64,000 nt of DNA from Pseudarthrobacter equi (lineage in GTDB: Bacteria; Actinomycetota; Actinomycetes; Actinomycetales; Micrococcaceae), in NCBI RefSeq assembly GCF_900105535.1, contig NZ_LT629779.1, forward strand, positions 248,001 to 312,000, in the 5' to 3' direction. The translations under genes and the position numbers were made by a program. The notes beneath the pieces are model-generated. The model did no database searches, had not been told where the DNA came from, and was given only the letters and a program-made list of their open reading frames with translations. Shown here piece after piece: positions 1 to 8,442 of the stretch; the stretch's first letter is position 1, and every line of letters starts with the position of its first letter.

Positions 1-2
1 AC

Positions 3-593
3 TGGCGCGATGTGCTCCGCGTGATCTGCTGTGCCTTCATCGCCGCCGTGTCCACCGTGTTCGGTACCCTCGCCATCAGCTACGCCAAGACCGTGGCCGG
101 CGTGGACGGCACCACCACACTGTGGCTCGTAGTGGGCGCCAACCTGGTAGCCCTGGGCACCCAGCCACTCTTCGGCATGCTGGCAGACAAGATCGGCCGC
201 AAGCCCGTCTACATCTACGGCGCCCTGGCCAGTGCGGTGCTCACCCCGCTGTTCCTGCTGAGCCTGGAATCCGGCAGCGTCCCGCTGATGTTCCTGGCCG
301 CGATCGGCATGTTCTCCTGCGGTTACGCCGCCGCCAACGCCGTATGGCCGTCCTTCTACGCCGAAATGTTCAGCACCAGGGTCCGCTTCTCCGGCCTGGC
401 CATCGGCACGCAGCTGGGCTTCCTGATGGCAGGGTTCGCTCCGGCCATCGTGGCCGCGATGGGTGGCATCAAGCCGGGCGGCTGGGTGCAGATCAGCATC
501 TTCACCGCGGTCATCTGCGTCATCGCTGCTGTCTCGGCCATGACGGCCAAGGAATCCTACAAGACCCCCACCAAGGAGCTCGGCCTCAAGTAG
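3..593 (+). CDS. MFS transporter, metabolite:H+ symporter type (C-terminal part)
   Basis: Inner-membrane secondary transporter, probably a proton symporter for an organic acid or osmolyte. The reading frame is open to the left edge, so only the last 196 or so residues are present and the true start lies outside the window. The visible part carries the loop motif DKIGRKP, typical of the major facilitator superfamily, followed by four to five hydrophobic helices. The block EMFSTRVRFSGLAIGTQ resembles the second-half signature of the metabolite:H+ symporter (MHS) subfamily. The protein ends in a short charged tail. A strong hairpin 40 bases downstream closes the transcript. The family is well supported; the substrate cannot be told. 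Confidence 0.85.
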   Translation, partial: WRDVLRVICCAFIAAVSTVFGTLAISYAKTVAGVDGTTTLWLVVGANLVALGTQPLFGMLADKIGRKPVYIYGALASAVLTPLFLLSLESGSVPLMFLAAIGMFSCGYAAANAVWPSFYAEMFSTRVRFSGLAIGTQLGFLMAGFAPAIVAAMGGIKPGGWVQISIFTAVICVIAAVSAMTAKESYKTPTKELGLK

Positions 594-633
594 GCCCTCC
601 GCCCGTACACTCCTTCCCGGTTAGCGACCGGAC

Positions 634-676
634 AAAGCCCGCCACCTCCTGCAAAGCCCGGCGGTGGCGGGCTTTT
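634..676 (+). terminator. Rho-independent terminator-like hairpin after the MFS gene
   Basis: A perfect 13-bp stem (AAAGCCCGCCACC at 634-646 with its complement at 663-675) encloses a 16-base loop. It lies 40 bases after the MFS stop and before the convergent ligase gene, so it probably ends both transcripts. The trailing T run is short. Confidence 0.75.
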
Positions 677-760
677 CCAAGCTGTGGGCAGCGGCGGGGT
701 GCCGGTAACTGGGCAGGAGTGCACGACGGCGGCCCGGCAGCGGGCCTGCGCCCTGCATAA

Positions 761-1849
761 TTAAGGCTTGCCGGTCTCCAGCACGGAAGCCAGGTCAAAG
801 TTCACCGGCTCCTCCAGCTGCGCGTACGTGCAGGACTCCGGATCCCGGTCCGGCCGCCAGCGGTTGAACTGGGCGGTGTGGCGGAACCTCTCGCCTTCCA
901 TGTGGTCGTAGCGGACCTCCACCACCAGGTCGGGCCGGAGCGGCACGAAGGACAGGTCCTTCCCGGCGCTCCAGCGGCTGCCCTCGGCGTTGCGGTGCGT
1001 CCGCTCCCCGTCCTCCTGCTTCGCCCAGGCCCATGGGTGGTTGTCGAAGTCGGTCACCAGCGGCTGCAGCTCCTGGAAAAGCTCCTGCCGGCGCTTCATC
1101 GGGAAGGCGCCGATCACGCCCACGCTCGCCAGGCCGCCGTCGTCCTTGTACAGGCCCAGGAGCAGCGAGCCGATGACGTCCGGGCCGCTCTTGTGCAGCC
1201 GGTACCCGGCCACCACGCAGTCGGCGGTGCGTTCATGCTTGACCTTGAACATCGTCCGCTTGTCCGGCTGGTACGTTCCGTCCAGGCGTTTGGCCACCAA
1301 GCCGTCCAACCCTGCCCCTTCGAACTGCTCGAACCACTGGCTTGCCGTGTCCTTGTCCGTGGTGGCAGCGGTGAGGTGGACCGGAGCCTTGCTGGCCGCG
1401 AGCGCCTTTTCCAGGGCGGCCCGGCGTTCGGCGAAGGGCCTGCCGGTGTAGTCGTCACCGTCCAGGGCCAGGAGGTCGAAGGCCACGAAGGAGGCGGGCG
1501 TCTGCTCGGACAGGAGCTTCACCCGGCTGGCGGCGGGGTGGATGCGCTGCTGCAGGGTGTCGAAGTCCAGCCGGTCACCGGAGGCACCCACCAGGATGAT
1601 TTCGCCGTCAACCACGCAGCGCTCCGGGAGGTTTTCCTTGAGTGCGGCCACGAGCTCGGGGAAGTAGCGGGTCATCGGTTTTTCGTTGCGGCTGCCGATC
1701 TCCAGCTCGTCTCCGTCGCGGAAGATGATGGACCGGAAGCCGTCCCATTTGGGTTCGTAGCTAAGGTCCCCGCCTTTCGGAATGCCGTCGATGCCGCTGA
1801 CGGCCTTGGCAAGCATGGGCGGGACGGGCGGCATCACGGGAAGTTCCAT
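761..1849 (-). CDS. ligC: ATP-dependent DNA ligase (LigC type)
   Basis: Joins nicks in DNA using ATP. At 362 residues it matches the short actinobacterial LigC enzymes, which have an adenylation domain plus an OB-fold and no polymerase or nuclease module. The nucleotidyltransferase motif KWDGFR is at residues 34-39, with K34 the expected adenylated lysine. The block VVDGEIIL further on fits motif III, and an FVPLRP/EVRYD region near the C-terminus fits the OB domain. Mycobacterial LigC enzymes act as backup repair ligases beside the NAD-dependent LigA. No Ku or LigD-type polymerase gene is seen next to it. It converges on the MFS gene, and the ATG sits at the start of the conserved N-terminus. 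Confidence 0.93.
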   Translation of the reverse strand: MELPVMPPVPPMLAKAVSGIDGIPKGGDLSYEPKWDGFRSIIFRDGDELEIGSRNEKPMTRYFPELVAALKENLPERCVVDGEIILVGASGDRLDFDTLQQRIHPAASRVKLLSEQTPASFVAFDLLALDGDDYTGRPFAERRAALEKALAASKAPVHLTAATTDKDTASQWFEQFEGAGLDGLVAKRLDGTYQPDKRTMFKVKHERTADCVVAGYRLHKSGPDVIGSLLLGLYKDDGGLASVGVIGAFPMKRRQELFQELQPLVTDFDNHPWAWAKQEDGERTHRNAEGSRWSAGKDLSFVPLRPDLVVEVRYDHMEGERFRHTAQFNRWRPDRDPESCTYAQLEEPVNFDLASVLETGKP

Positions 1850-1932
1850 GTGCCCATTCTTGCCCGGCAGGTGGCGGGGGCGGTACCCCCGGGACGCCCG
1901 GCGCGGCGCGGCCTTCGCCGGATTCAGCAGGC

Positions 1933-2856
1933 TCAGGCGGCCAGGAGCCAGACGATCAGGACCAGGACCGGGGCAGCCGCCGCCGTCGAAATGAGGATGG
2001 TCTCCCGCGCCACCGCCATGCCCCGGCCGTATCTGCTGGCGAAGAGGAACACGTTCTGGGCCGGCGGGAGCGCGGCCATGAGCACCACGCCCAGGAGCAT
2101 GTGCGGTTCGAGGTTGAAGAGAAAACGGCCCACGACGTAGGCCACCGCGGGCATCACTGCGGACTTCAGCGCGGTGGCGGTAAGGATTTCGGCCGTGTGC
2201 CCGCCGCTCCGGAGCATTCGCGTACCGCGCAGTGACATCCCGAAGGCCAGCAGCACCACCGGCACCGCCGCACCGCCCAGCAGCGTCAGCGGCGCCATGA
2301 CCGGTTCGGGCAGCTTCACGTGGAAGGCGGCCAGGACGGCTCCGAGGAGGGTGGCGATGATCATCGGGTTCCGGAAGGGCTGCGTCAGCATCAGCCGCGG
2401 CGAGAAGCGGCCCGCGGCGGAGAGGTCCAGGACGGTCAGGACCAGGGGTGCCAGCAGGAGCAGCTGGACCAGCAGCACCGGGGCCACCGGCGTGGCGTCA
2501 CCCAGGGCGTACAGGGTGATGGGAATGCCGATGTTGTTGGCGTTGACGTAGGAACTGGCCATGGCACCCACGGCCGTGTCAGCCATGGGGCGGCGGAACC
2601 AGATACGGCTGGCGGCGACGTACAAGAGGGCAGTGATGGTGGCGGTGAGGAGGGCCAGCGGGACGTAGGCGGAGAACACCACGGAGATGTCGGATTTCAG
2701 CACCACGGTAAAGAGGAGCACCGGGTTGGTGATGAAGAAGGCGATCTTCGTCAGCGCGGAGACGGTGTGCTCGTCACCCAGTCCGCACCGCGCGGCCAGA
2801 TAGCCCACGGCAATCACGGCACCGATTACGGCCAGCCCCACCAGCACGCCGCCCAT
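1933..2856 (-). CDS. AEC-family (auxin efflux carrier type) transporter
   Basis: Predicted ten-helix inner-membrane carrier of the AEC/MdcF family, which exports or exchanges small organic acids such as malate or malonate. The 307-residue protein is hydrophobic throughout and begins directly in a membrane helix (MGGVLVGLAVIG). The conserved break NPVLLF is in the second helix and FGMSLRG is in the second half. An in-frame upstream start at 2952 exists, but the ATG at 2856 is preferred because AAAGGAAG lies eight bases ahead of it and the extension is polar and unlike the family. It lies downstream of, and in line with, nothing obvious; substrate unknown. Confidence 0.88.
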   Translation of the reverse strand: MGGVLVGLAVIGAVIAVGYLAARCGLGDEHTVSALTKIAFFITNPVLLFTVVLKSDISVVFSAYVPLALLTATITALLYVAASRIWFRRPMADTAVGAMASSYVNANNIGIPITLYALGDATPVAPVLLVQLLLLAPLVLTVLDLSAAGRFSPRLMLTQPFRNPMIIATLLGAVLAAFHVKLPEPVMAPLTLLGGAAVPVVLLAFGMSLRGTRMLRSGGHTAEILTATALKSAVMPAVAYVVGRFLFNLEPHMLLGVVLMAALPPAQNVFLFASRYGRGMAVARETILISTAAAAPVLVLIVWLLAA

Positions 2857-3003
2857 AGGGGTACTTCCTTTCCCGTCCGCATTCCCGCACTGCGCAGGCC
2901 CAGCGGTATTACAAGTACCAAACTTATCGGTCAAGTACTGGTCCCCGTGCATCGCAAGCCCATGTCCTCGACACAGAGCGGCCCATAAGGGTAGACGTTA
3001 ACG

Positions 3004-3513
3004 ATGGTTACGGTGCGTCCGGCGGAAGAAGGGGACCTGCCCGGCATCCTCGAGACCGACCGGCAAAGCGGCCGGAACCCTTCGGGGACCGCGGCCCTGG
3101 CCGCTGCGCTGGCAGACCCGGACCGGCTCGTGGTGGTCGCGGAATCCGCGGGAGAGGTGGTCGGGTGGGGCAAGACCCACTACTGGGACTATCCGGACGG
3201 CCCCGCACCCGCCGGCCACTACCTTGGCGGCGTGACGGTCCGGCCGTCACAGCGCCGCCGCGGCGTGGGTGCCGCCCTCACGGCGGCCCGGCTCCAGTGG
3301 ATCTGGGACCGCACCCCGGATGCCTGGTACGTGGTCAATGCCGGAAACACTGCCTCGATCGGCATGCACAGCTCCTGGGGCTTCGTCGAAGTGGCCCGCG
3401 CTGCGCGGTTTCACACCACCACGTTCGACGGCGGCACGGGACTTCTCCTGCGCGCGCACCGGCCCGGGCGGGGACTCGCGCAGGAACCGGCCTCCCGTCG
3501 TCGTGCTTTGTGA
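3004..3513 (+). CDS. GNAT-family N-acetyltransferase
   Basis: Transfers an acetyl group from acetyl-CoA to an amine. The 169-residue protein has the GNAT fold order: the acetyl-CoA binding motif A is seen as VRPSQRRRGVGAAL near residue 82, and the N-x-x-S-I motif (NTASIGMHSSWGF) lies in the C-terminal half. It begins with VTVRPAEEGDLPGI, a common first strand for this family. The acceptor is not predictable. The gene ends 11 bases before the aminotransferase start on the same strand, so the two are probably co-transcribed. The last 25 residues are arginine-rich and poorly conserved in style. Confidence 0.88.
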   Translation: MVTVRPAEEGDLPGILETDRQSGRNPSGTAALAAALADPDRLVVVAESAGEVVGWGKTHYWDYPDGPAPAGHYLGGVTVRPSQRRRGVGAALTAARLQWIWDRTPDAWYVVNAGNTASIGMHSSWGFVEVARAARFHTTTFDGGTGLLLRAHRPGRGLAQEPASRRRAL

Positions 3514-3524
3514 AAAAATCAACC

Positions 3525-4751
3525 ATGCGCGCCATGCAACACTCCAGCAAACTCCAGAACGTCCGGTACGAACTCCGCGGACCCATCCTCCAGGCAGCCA
3601 AGAACATGGAGGCCGAGGGGCACCGGATCCTGAAGATGAACCTGGGCGACACCGCACCGTTCGGCCTGGAGACTCCCGAGTCCGTGGTGGTGGACATGAT
3701 CCACCACCTGCGGGGCGCCCAGGGGTACAGCGATTCGAAGGGCATCTTCTCCGCACGGACAGCGATCTCGCAGTACTACCAGACCCGCGGCCTCATGAAC
3801 ATCGGCGTGGAGGACATCTTCATCGGCAACGGCGTCAGCGAGCTGATTTCCATGTGCCTGCAGGCGTTCATGGAGAACGGCGACGAGATCCTGGTGCCCG
3901 CACCGGACTACCCGCTCTGGACCGCCGCCGTGACACTGACCGGCGGCACCCCGGTCCACTACCTCTGCGACGAAGCCGACAACTGGTGGCCCAACATGGC
4001 CGACGTCGAAGCCAGGATCACCAGCCGCACCAAGGGCATCGTGATCATCAACCCGAACAACCCCACCGGCGCCGTCTACCCGCGCCGCATCCTGGAGCAG
4101 TTCGCCGACCTCGCCCGCAAGCACAACCTGGTGCTGTTCTCCGATGAGATTTACGAAAAGGTCCTCTACGGGGACGCCGTGCACATCCACACCGCGGCCG
4201 TGGCCGAGGACGTGTGCTGCCTGACGTTCAGTGGACTCTCCAAGGCCTACCGGATGCCCGGCTACCGGGCCGGCTGGGTGGCGGTCACCGGACCCCTCGC
4301 AGCAACCGCCGCCTACCGGGAAGGCCTGGAACTGCTCGCGTCCCTGCGGCTGTGCCCCAATGTCCCGGCCCAGCACGCCATCCAGACCTGCCTGGGCGGC
4401 TACCAAAGCATCGAAGCCCTGGTGCGGCCGGGTGGCCGGCTCCGTGAACAGCGCGACCTTGCCTATAAGCTGCTGACCGCCATCCCGGGCATCACCTGTG
4501 TCCCCGCGGCGGGGGCCATGTACCTGTTCCCGCGACTGGACCCGGAGCTGTACCCGATCGCCAGCGACGAGCAGTTCGTCATCGACCTGCTCAGGGACCA
4601 GAAGATCCTGGTGTCCCACGGCACGGCCTTCAACTGGCCCACGCCGGACCACTTCCGGTTCGTGATCCTCCCGTCCGTCCTGGACATCGAGGAAGCGGTC
4701 CGCCGGATTTCGACGTTCCTGGCGAGCTACCGCAACCGCGAAGCGGCGTAA
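3525..4751 (+). CDS. Pyridoxal-phosphate aminotransferase, AlaA/alanine type
   Basis: Class I/II aminotransferase, most likely using glutamate and pyruvate to make alanine. At 408 residues it opens with SSKLQNVRYELRGPI, characteristic of the AlaA group. Further landmarks are IVIINPNNPTGAVYP in the cofactor domain, SDEIYEKVLY, and the Schiff-base lysine K240 in SGLSKAYRMPGYRAGW. The start was set at the ATG at 3525; a second ATG nine bases on is also possible. The frame stays open far upstream, but that region overlaps the acetyltransferase and lacks family sequence. It follows the GNAT gene by 11 bases and converges on a small membrane-protein gene. Confidence 0.93.
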   Translation: MRAMQHSSKLQNVRYELRGPILQAAKNMEAEGHRILKMNLGDTAPFGLETPESVVVDMIHHLRGAQGYSDSKGIFSARTAISQYYQTRGLMNIGVEDIFIGNGVSELISMCLQAFMENGDEILVPAPDYPLWTAAVTLTGGTPVHYLCDEADNWWPNMADVEARITSRTKGIVIINPNNPTGAVYPRRILEQFADLARKHNLVLFSDEIYEKVLYGDAVHIHTAAVAEDVCCLTFSGLSKAYRMPGYRAGWVAVTGPLAATAAYREGLELLASLRLCPNVPAQHAIQTCLGGYQSIEALVRPGGRLREQRDLAYKLLTAIPGITCVPAAGAMYLFPRLDPELYPIASDEQFVIDLLRDQKILVSHGTAFNWPTPDHFRFVILPSVLDIEEAVRRISTFLASYRNREAA

Positions 4752-4761
4752 AAACCCGGGG

Positions 4762-5166
4762 TCAGGAACGGCCCTTGGCCCCTGCGGCCTTGACCAGCCG
4801 TTCCGCCTCAGCCACGATAAGCCCCTGAACCGGCGGCGGGACGGCCGCCCCGCGCCGGCCGCTGCCCTCTTCCTCCCGGATGCCCACGGCCAAGGCGCTC
4901 ATCAGGTCGGCATCCTCGGTGGTTGCCAGGTCACTGCCGATGAGCTGGACCAGCACCTTCAGGCCTGCGAGCCGGCGGTGCGGGTCACGGCCATCCAGGG
5001 CGGCATCAAGAGCCCACTGCGCCCGCTTCCACCACTGGTCCCGCCTGTCCGCGCGGTCCCGCTGCCGGTAGGCCAGGTAGGCAACGAGGACGACGCCGAA
5101 GGTCGCCAGGGGCGCCAGCGACGCCGCCCCGAGCACCACAGCCCAGATCCCCTGCAGAATCTCCAT
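4762..5166 (-). CDS. Small membrane-anchored protein of unknown function
   Basis: Not recognised. The 134-residue product has one clear N-terminal hydrophobic segment (roughly residues 3-35, ending VAYLAYRQRDRADRRDQWW). The positive charge after it would place the remainder in the cytoplasm. The rest is an alpha-helical, charged region with LAGLKVLVQLIGSDLAT and AGAKGRS at the end. The ATG at 5166 was chosen because the membrane segment begins there; an upstream start at 5193 would add nine residues. It converges on the aminotransferase gene with a 10-base gap. Confidence 0.7.
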   Translation of the reverse strand: MEILQGIWAVVLGAASLAPLATFGVVLVAYLAYRQRDRADRRDQWWKRAQWALDAALDGRDPHRRLAGLKVLVQLIGSDLATTEDADLMSALAVGIREEEGSGRRGAAVPPPVQGLIVAEAERLVKAAGAKGRS

Positions 5167-5315
5167 GGCACCACCATAGGCGCGGCCGGACATTTACAGG
5201 TCCGGCGCCAAGAACTAACCGGCAGCTAACCGCGGGGAAACGGGCACGCAACATTCGCAGCCCACACTGGTGAATGCAGGCAAGAGCCGGCACCAGCTCC
5301 AGCCAGGAGGCCCCG

Positions 5316-5552
5316 ATGTTGAAGAAGGCGACCACGCATGTAACCAGAGTCCGCACCTTGGATCAGCTCCACCGCGGCGACGAAATCGAAGCCCGGCTGT
5401 CCGTGGGGCCCTCCTACGACGATGTGGTGATCCGCCGCGGCAGCGTCCAGGAAACAGCGCCAGGAATCGGCGTCGTCTGGATCATGGACCGGATCACGGG
5501 CCTCCGCAAAGCCATCAATACGGACGAATGCACGGTCTGGCGCGTCGCCTGA
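5316..5552 (+). CDS. Small conserved-looking protein of unknown function (78 aa)
   Basis: Not recognised. The frame begins with MLKKATTHVTRVRT six bases after a textbook AGGAGG at 5305-5310, which supports real translation. The product is soluble, slightly acidic and beta-rich in appearance, with the block VGPSYDDVVIRRGSVQE and a C-terminal WRVA. There is no membrane segment or metal motif. It is a lone gene between a convergent MoaD-like gene and a divergent membrane-protein gene. The frame extends upstream but the ribosome site fixes this start. Confidence 0.65.
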   Translation: MLKKATTHVTRVRTLDQLHRGDEIEARLSVGPSYDDVVIRRGSVQETAPGIGVVWIMDRITGLRKAINTDECTVWRVA

Positions 5553-5640
5553 TCCGTTTCTTGACGCACGACGGCGGCACACCAGTGGCGCGGCATCGGG
5601 CGCAGTCAGTAAGGACTGCCCGAATCCGCGGCATGAACCG

Positions 5641-5928
5641 TCAGCCGCCGGCCACCGACTGGATCACCAGCACCTCCTGGCCCGGGGACACCTCGGTATC
5701 CAGCCCCTGCAGGCGCCGTACCTCGTCACCGTCCACGTAGACGTTAACGAAGCGGCGCAGCGCACCCGTTTCGTCCCGGAGCCGCCGGGCGAGCACAGCG
5801 AACCCGGCAGTGACCGAATCGAGGAGCTGCCCCACTGTTACCGGCCCGTCGGCGGGCGCAGTCAGTACGGACTGTCCGCCGGCCAGGGGCTGGAGGACGC
5901 TGGGTAGCACCACTGTAATGTCAGGCAC
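5641..5928 (-). CDS. MoaD/ThiS-like beta-grasp sulfur-carrier or small modifier protein
   Basis: A ubiquitin-fold protein of about 95 residues ending in the di-glycine tail SVAGG. In MoaD, ThiS and the archaeal small modifiers this tail is activated by an E1-like enzyme and carries a thiocarboxylate or is joined to a target. The region FVNVYVDGDEVRRLQGLDT matches the MoaD core. The GTG at 5928 is preferred because it overlaps the last eight bases of the upstream BNR-repeat gene and gives a normal MoaD-length N-terminus; a GTG at 5952 would add eight residues. No moaE, thiG or E1-like gene is nearby, so its partner pathway is unclear. Confidence 0.82.
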   Translation of the reverse strand: MPDITVVLPSVLQPLAGGQSVLTAPADGPVTVGQLLDSVTAGFAVLARRLRDETGALRRFVNVYVDGDEVRRLQGLDTEVSPGQEVLVIQSVAGG

Positions 5929-7018
5929 CGGCCACCACTGCCGCCCGGACACACAGGACGTCCGGAAGGTGCGCGATTACCTCTGCGAACGTCTCCCCCT
6001 CGTCCGCGCTTGCGTACACCGTCCCGCCGCGGGTGCCGAAGTACACTCCGGCCGGCTCGGCGGTATCCACCGACGCGGCGTCGCGCAGCACACTGTTGTA
6101 TTCCTTGCCGGGCAGGCCGTTGCTGAGCCGCTTCCACGAGTTTCCGGCATCGTCAGTCCGGTGGACCGCAAGGTCCCCATCCGGAGGGATGCGTTCGCCG
6201 TCGGCTTTGAGCGGGACCACCCAGGCCGTTCCTTCCCGGCGCGGGTGCGTCAGCATGACGAACCCGAAGTCCGCGGGCAGGCCGTCGGCGATCGACGTCC
6301 AGGTGTCCGCATTGTCGTCCGTGCGGTACACGCCGTGATGGTTCTGGGCATACAGGCGGCCTTCCACGGCGGAATCCGCCGCGATCTTGTGGACGCACTG
6401 GCCAAACTCGGGGTTGGGATCCGGCATGAAGTACGCCGAGATCCCCTTGTTGCGGGGCTCCCAGGAGGTGCCGCCGTCGAGCGATCGGTAAACGCCGCCG
6501 GTGCTCATGGCGATGTGGACCGTGTCCCCGGCGGGATCGACCACGATGGAGTGTGCCGCCGCGCCGCCGTAGCCGGCGCCCCAGTCGCTGCGGTGCGGGT
6601 GGTCCCAGAGGCCGCGGTTCAGTTCGAAGTGTTCACCGCCGTCAGTGGATTTCCACACGGAGATGGGTTCCGCGCCGGCCCACACCACGCCCGGCCGGGA
6701 TTCCGCGTCCGGGTAGATCTGCCAGACGCGCTCCACGGCGGCTCCGGTGTCCTCAGGGAATTTGATGGCACCCTGTTCGGGTTCGGACCAGGTTGCGCCC
6801 AGGTCATCCGAGTGGGCTACGGTGGGGCCCCAGTGTTCACTGCGCACTCCCACCATGATCCGGGTGCGGCCGCCCCTGGTGTCGATCCCCACGCTGGGAA
6901 TCTCCGCCATCAGGAAGTGGGGGCCGGTGAAGGACCATTCGCGCCTGTCCTGGCTGGTGGCCAGCCACAGGCCTTTCTTGGTCCCGATCGCTAAGACAAA
7001 GTTCTCTGCGGTTGCCAT
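5921..7018 (-). CDS. BNR/Asp-box repeat beta-propeller protein (sialidase-like fold)
   Basis: Predicted cytoplasmic beta-propeller of 365 residues with no signal peptide. Several Asp-box type motifs (S-x-D-x-G-x-x-W/F) are visible: SDDLGATW, STDGGEHF, SLDGGTSW, TDDNADTW, TDDAGNSW and SADEGETF. The number and spacing suit a six- to seven-bladed propeller such as the VPS10/BNR or sialidase-like families. The acid and tyrosine residues needed for true sialidase activity cannot be assigned, so a glycosidase role is not claimed. The start at 7018 (MATAENFVLAIGTKKGLW) fits the first blade. The gene overlaps the MoaD-like gene, suggesting translational coupling and a shared function. Confidence 0.8.
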   Translation of the reverse strand: MATAENFVLAIGTKKGLWLATSQDRREWSFTGPHFLMAEIPSVGIDTRGGRTRIMVGVRSEHWGPTVAHSDDLGATWSEPEQGAIKFPEDTGAAVERVWQIYPDAESRPGVVWAGAEPISVWKSTDGGEHFELNRGLWDHPHRSDWGAGYGGAAAHSIVVDPAGDTVHIAMSTGGVYRSLDGGTSWEPRNKGISAYFMPDPNPEFGQCVHKIAADSAVEGRLYAQNHHGVYRTDDNADTWTSIADGLPADFGFVMLTHPRREGTAWVVPLKADGERIPPDGDLAVHRTDDAGNSWKRLSNGLPGKEYNSVLRDAASVDTAEPAGVYFGTRGGTVYASADEGETFAEVIAHLPDVLCVRAAVVAGA

Positions 7019-7099
7019 GCCCACCATGCAACCACCGCCGTGTGCAGGCTGCAACGGTTTTGGCGCACGGGAAAAATGAGCGGTGGTCCGGACGGGACG

Positions 7100-7300
7100 C
7101 TAGTCGACGAACTCGGACTGGGTTTCGATGAAGTCCCAGTCGGCGGCCGTCAGCACGGCAGCGGGGTTGTCCGGGTGCGGTCCGCCGGCTTCGGCGATGC
7201 CCTGGAGCACCGGCAGCGGCAGCTCACCTGTCCGAAGGTTCTCGCGGAGCCATTCCTTGCTGTCCAGGTCAAGGTCCAGCCACCACATGAAAATTTCCAT
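7100..7300 (-). CDS. Small acidic protein of unknown function (66 aa)
   Basis: Not recognised. The protein is acidic and tryptophan-containing, beginning MEIFMWWLDLDLDSKEW and ending in IETQSEFVD. A purine-rich stretch (AAAGAAAGGCGG) lies about 10 bases before the ATG. The composition is like a folded small protein and unlike the arginine-rich shadow frames around it, which argues that it is real. It lies upstream of the BNR-repeat gene on the same strand with an 81-base gap. Confidence 0.55.
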   Translation of the reverse strand: MEIFMWWLDLDLDSKEWLRENLRTGELPLPVLQGIAEAGGPHPDNPAAVLTAADWDFIETQSEFVD

Positions 7301-7587
7301 GCCAGATCCACCCGCCTTTCTTTGAAATCAACGTTAGGCGCGGGCGAATTCCGGGACAAGGCTCAGCCCTCCCCCACAGGTAGTTGCGGGCAAAGATCGG
7401 GTACCGGCAAGTAACCTGGCCGCCGGCGGGTCCGGAAAAGACGAGTACACCCTACTGAGGAACTCCCCGGGCGCCGCCCCTAGCCTGAAACCTCAAGCAA
7501 GCTGACCGTGCTGCTGGGGCATACGGGCGCCACCGCTGGCCTTCCCCCGCCATGGTCCGTTTCACGCCAAAAATTGGGGAGAGAACA

Positions 7588-8334
7588 ATGAAACGCACCA
7601 TTGGAACACTCGGCGCCGTGGGCCTGGCGGCACTCGTCGTCGCCGCCCCCGCAGTGGCTGACCGCGGCTGGAGCGATGACGACAAGGTCATCATCTGCCA
7701 CGCGGGCTCAGGCTCGAACGCCAACCACTACACCGTGAACTCGGTTGCGGTCCCGTCACTGAACGGGCATGGCAAACACGGCAACGACATCATTCCGCCC
7801 AACGACGGCCTAAAGTACGGGCAGAACTGGGACGCTGCCGGGCAGGCGATCTACAACAACGGCTGTGTTGCGGCGCCTCCCGTCGACAATCCGCCGGTCG
7901 ATAACCCGCCCGTGGATAACCCTCCGGTGGACAATCCCCCGGTCGACAACCCGCCCGTCGACAATCCTCCTGTGGATAATCCCCCGGTCGACAACCCACC
8001 GGTTGTCAATCCACCCGTGAACAACCCGCCGGCCGTCGTCCCCCCGGCAGTGACGCCCGTGGTCCCGCCCGCCGCAGCACCGGCAGTGGCGCCTCCGGCA
8101 GCGGTGACCCCGGTGGTGCCCGCCCAGCCCGCAGCCACCCAGGTGCAGCAGGCAACGGGAGCGGTGGCCGCTGCACCCGTCAGCATGGGAACCAACCAGG
8201 GCTACAACGCCCAGACCGCCGTCGGCGGCAACCCGGCCTCACCCGCCTGGCTGGGCGGCATCGGCGCACTGGTTGCCGCCGGAGCTGCCGTGGCCATCCG
8301 CCGGCGGTCGGCTTCCTCACCTACGGCCCGCTGA
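7588..8334 (+). CDS. Secreted wall-associated protein with PPVDN repeats and C-terminal membrane anchor
   Basis: A 248-residue exported protein. It has a signal peptide (residues 1-24, ending PAVADR), a small domain with VIICHAGSG and GHGKHGNDIIP (about residues 33-70, a histidine/cysteine-containing module seen in actinobacterial secreted proteins), a proline-rich stalk of ten PPVDN-type units (residues 97-146), a Pro/Ala/Val linker, and a C-terminal hydrophobic helix followed by RRRSASS. That tail arrangement is typical of a sortase substrate, but there is no LPXTG; the sequence before the helix reads NAQTAVGGNPASPAW. A class F sortase gene follows at once. GGGGAGAG sits five bases before the ATG. 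Probably a surface stalk or adhesin. Confidence 0.82.
   Translation: MKRTIGTLGAVGLAALVVAAPAVADRGWSDDDKVIICHAGSGSNANHYTVNSVAVPSLNGHGKHGNDIIPPNDGLKYGQNWDAAGQAIYNNGCVAAPPVDNPPVDNPPVDNPPVDNPPVDNPPVDNPPVDNPPVDNPPVVNPPVNNPPAVVPPAVTPVVPPAAAPAVAPPAAVTPVVPAQPAATQVQQATGAVAAAPVSMGTNQGYNAQTAVGGNPASPAWLGGIGALVAAGAAVAIRRRSASSPTAR
7876..8025 (+). repeat. In-frame 15-bp tandem repeat encoding PPVDN units
   Basis: Ten consecutive 15-base units encode eight PPVDN copies followed by PPVVN and PPVNN. Codon choice differs between units (for example gtcgacaat, gtggataac, gtcgataac), so the repeat is kept at protein level more than at DNA level. It forms the extended stalk of the surface protein. Confidence 0.95.
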
Positions 8335-8370
8335 CGCCGTCGTCAACGCCGCAGCGCCGCGGCCCCTGAC

Positions 8371-8411
8371 AAGGAAGGCGTTCCGCCAGTGCCCGGCGGG
8401 ACGCCTTCCTT
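8371..8411 (+). terminator. Long intercistronic hairpin between the stalk protein and the sortase
   Basis: AAGGAAGGCGT at 8371-8381 pairs perfectly with 8401-8411. The stem continues through a T-G pair into CCGCC/GGCGG, giving about 17 bp around a 7-base loop. No T run follows. It sits 32 bases before the sortase start and may reduce read-through or protect the 3' end of the stalk-protein message. Confidence 0.7.
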
Positions 8412-8442
8412 CCCATCACCAGCGATCCACCGGAGGAGTGCC

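Noticed and set aside
761..1849. LigD-type NHEJ ligase system
   Set aside because: No Ku, polymerase or nuclease domain is present in or near the gene; the length fits LigC.
878..2140. 420-residue forward frame opposite the DNA ligase gene
   Set aside because: It is the mirror of ligC and of the AEC carrier gene, has an Arg/Val/His-rich composition and no family motif.
7876..8025. CRISPR array or other direct-repeat array
   Set aside because: The 15-base repeats have no spacers and lie in a coding frame as PPVDN units; this is a protein stalk.
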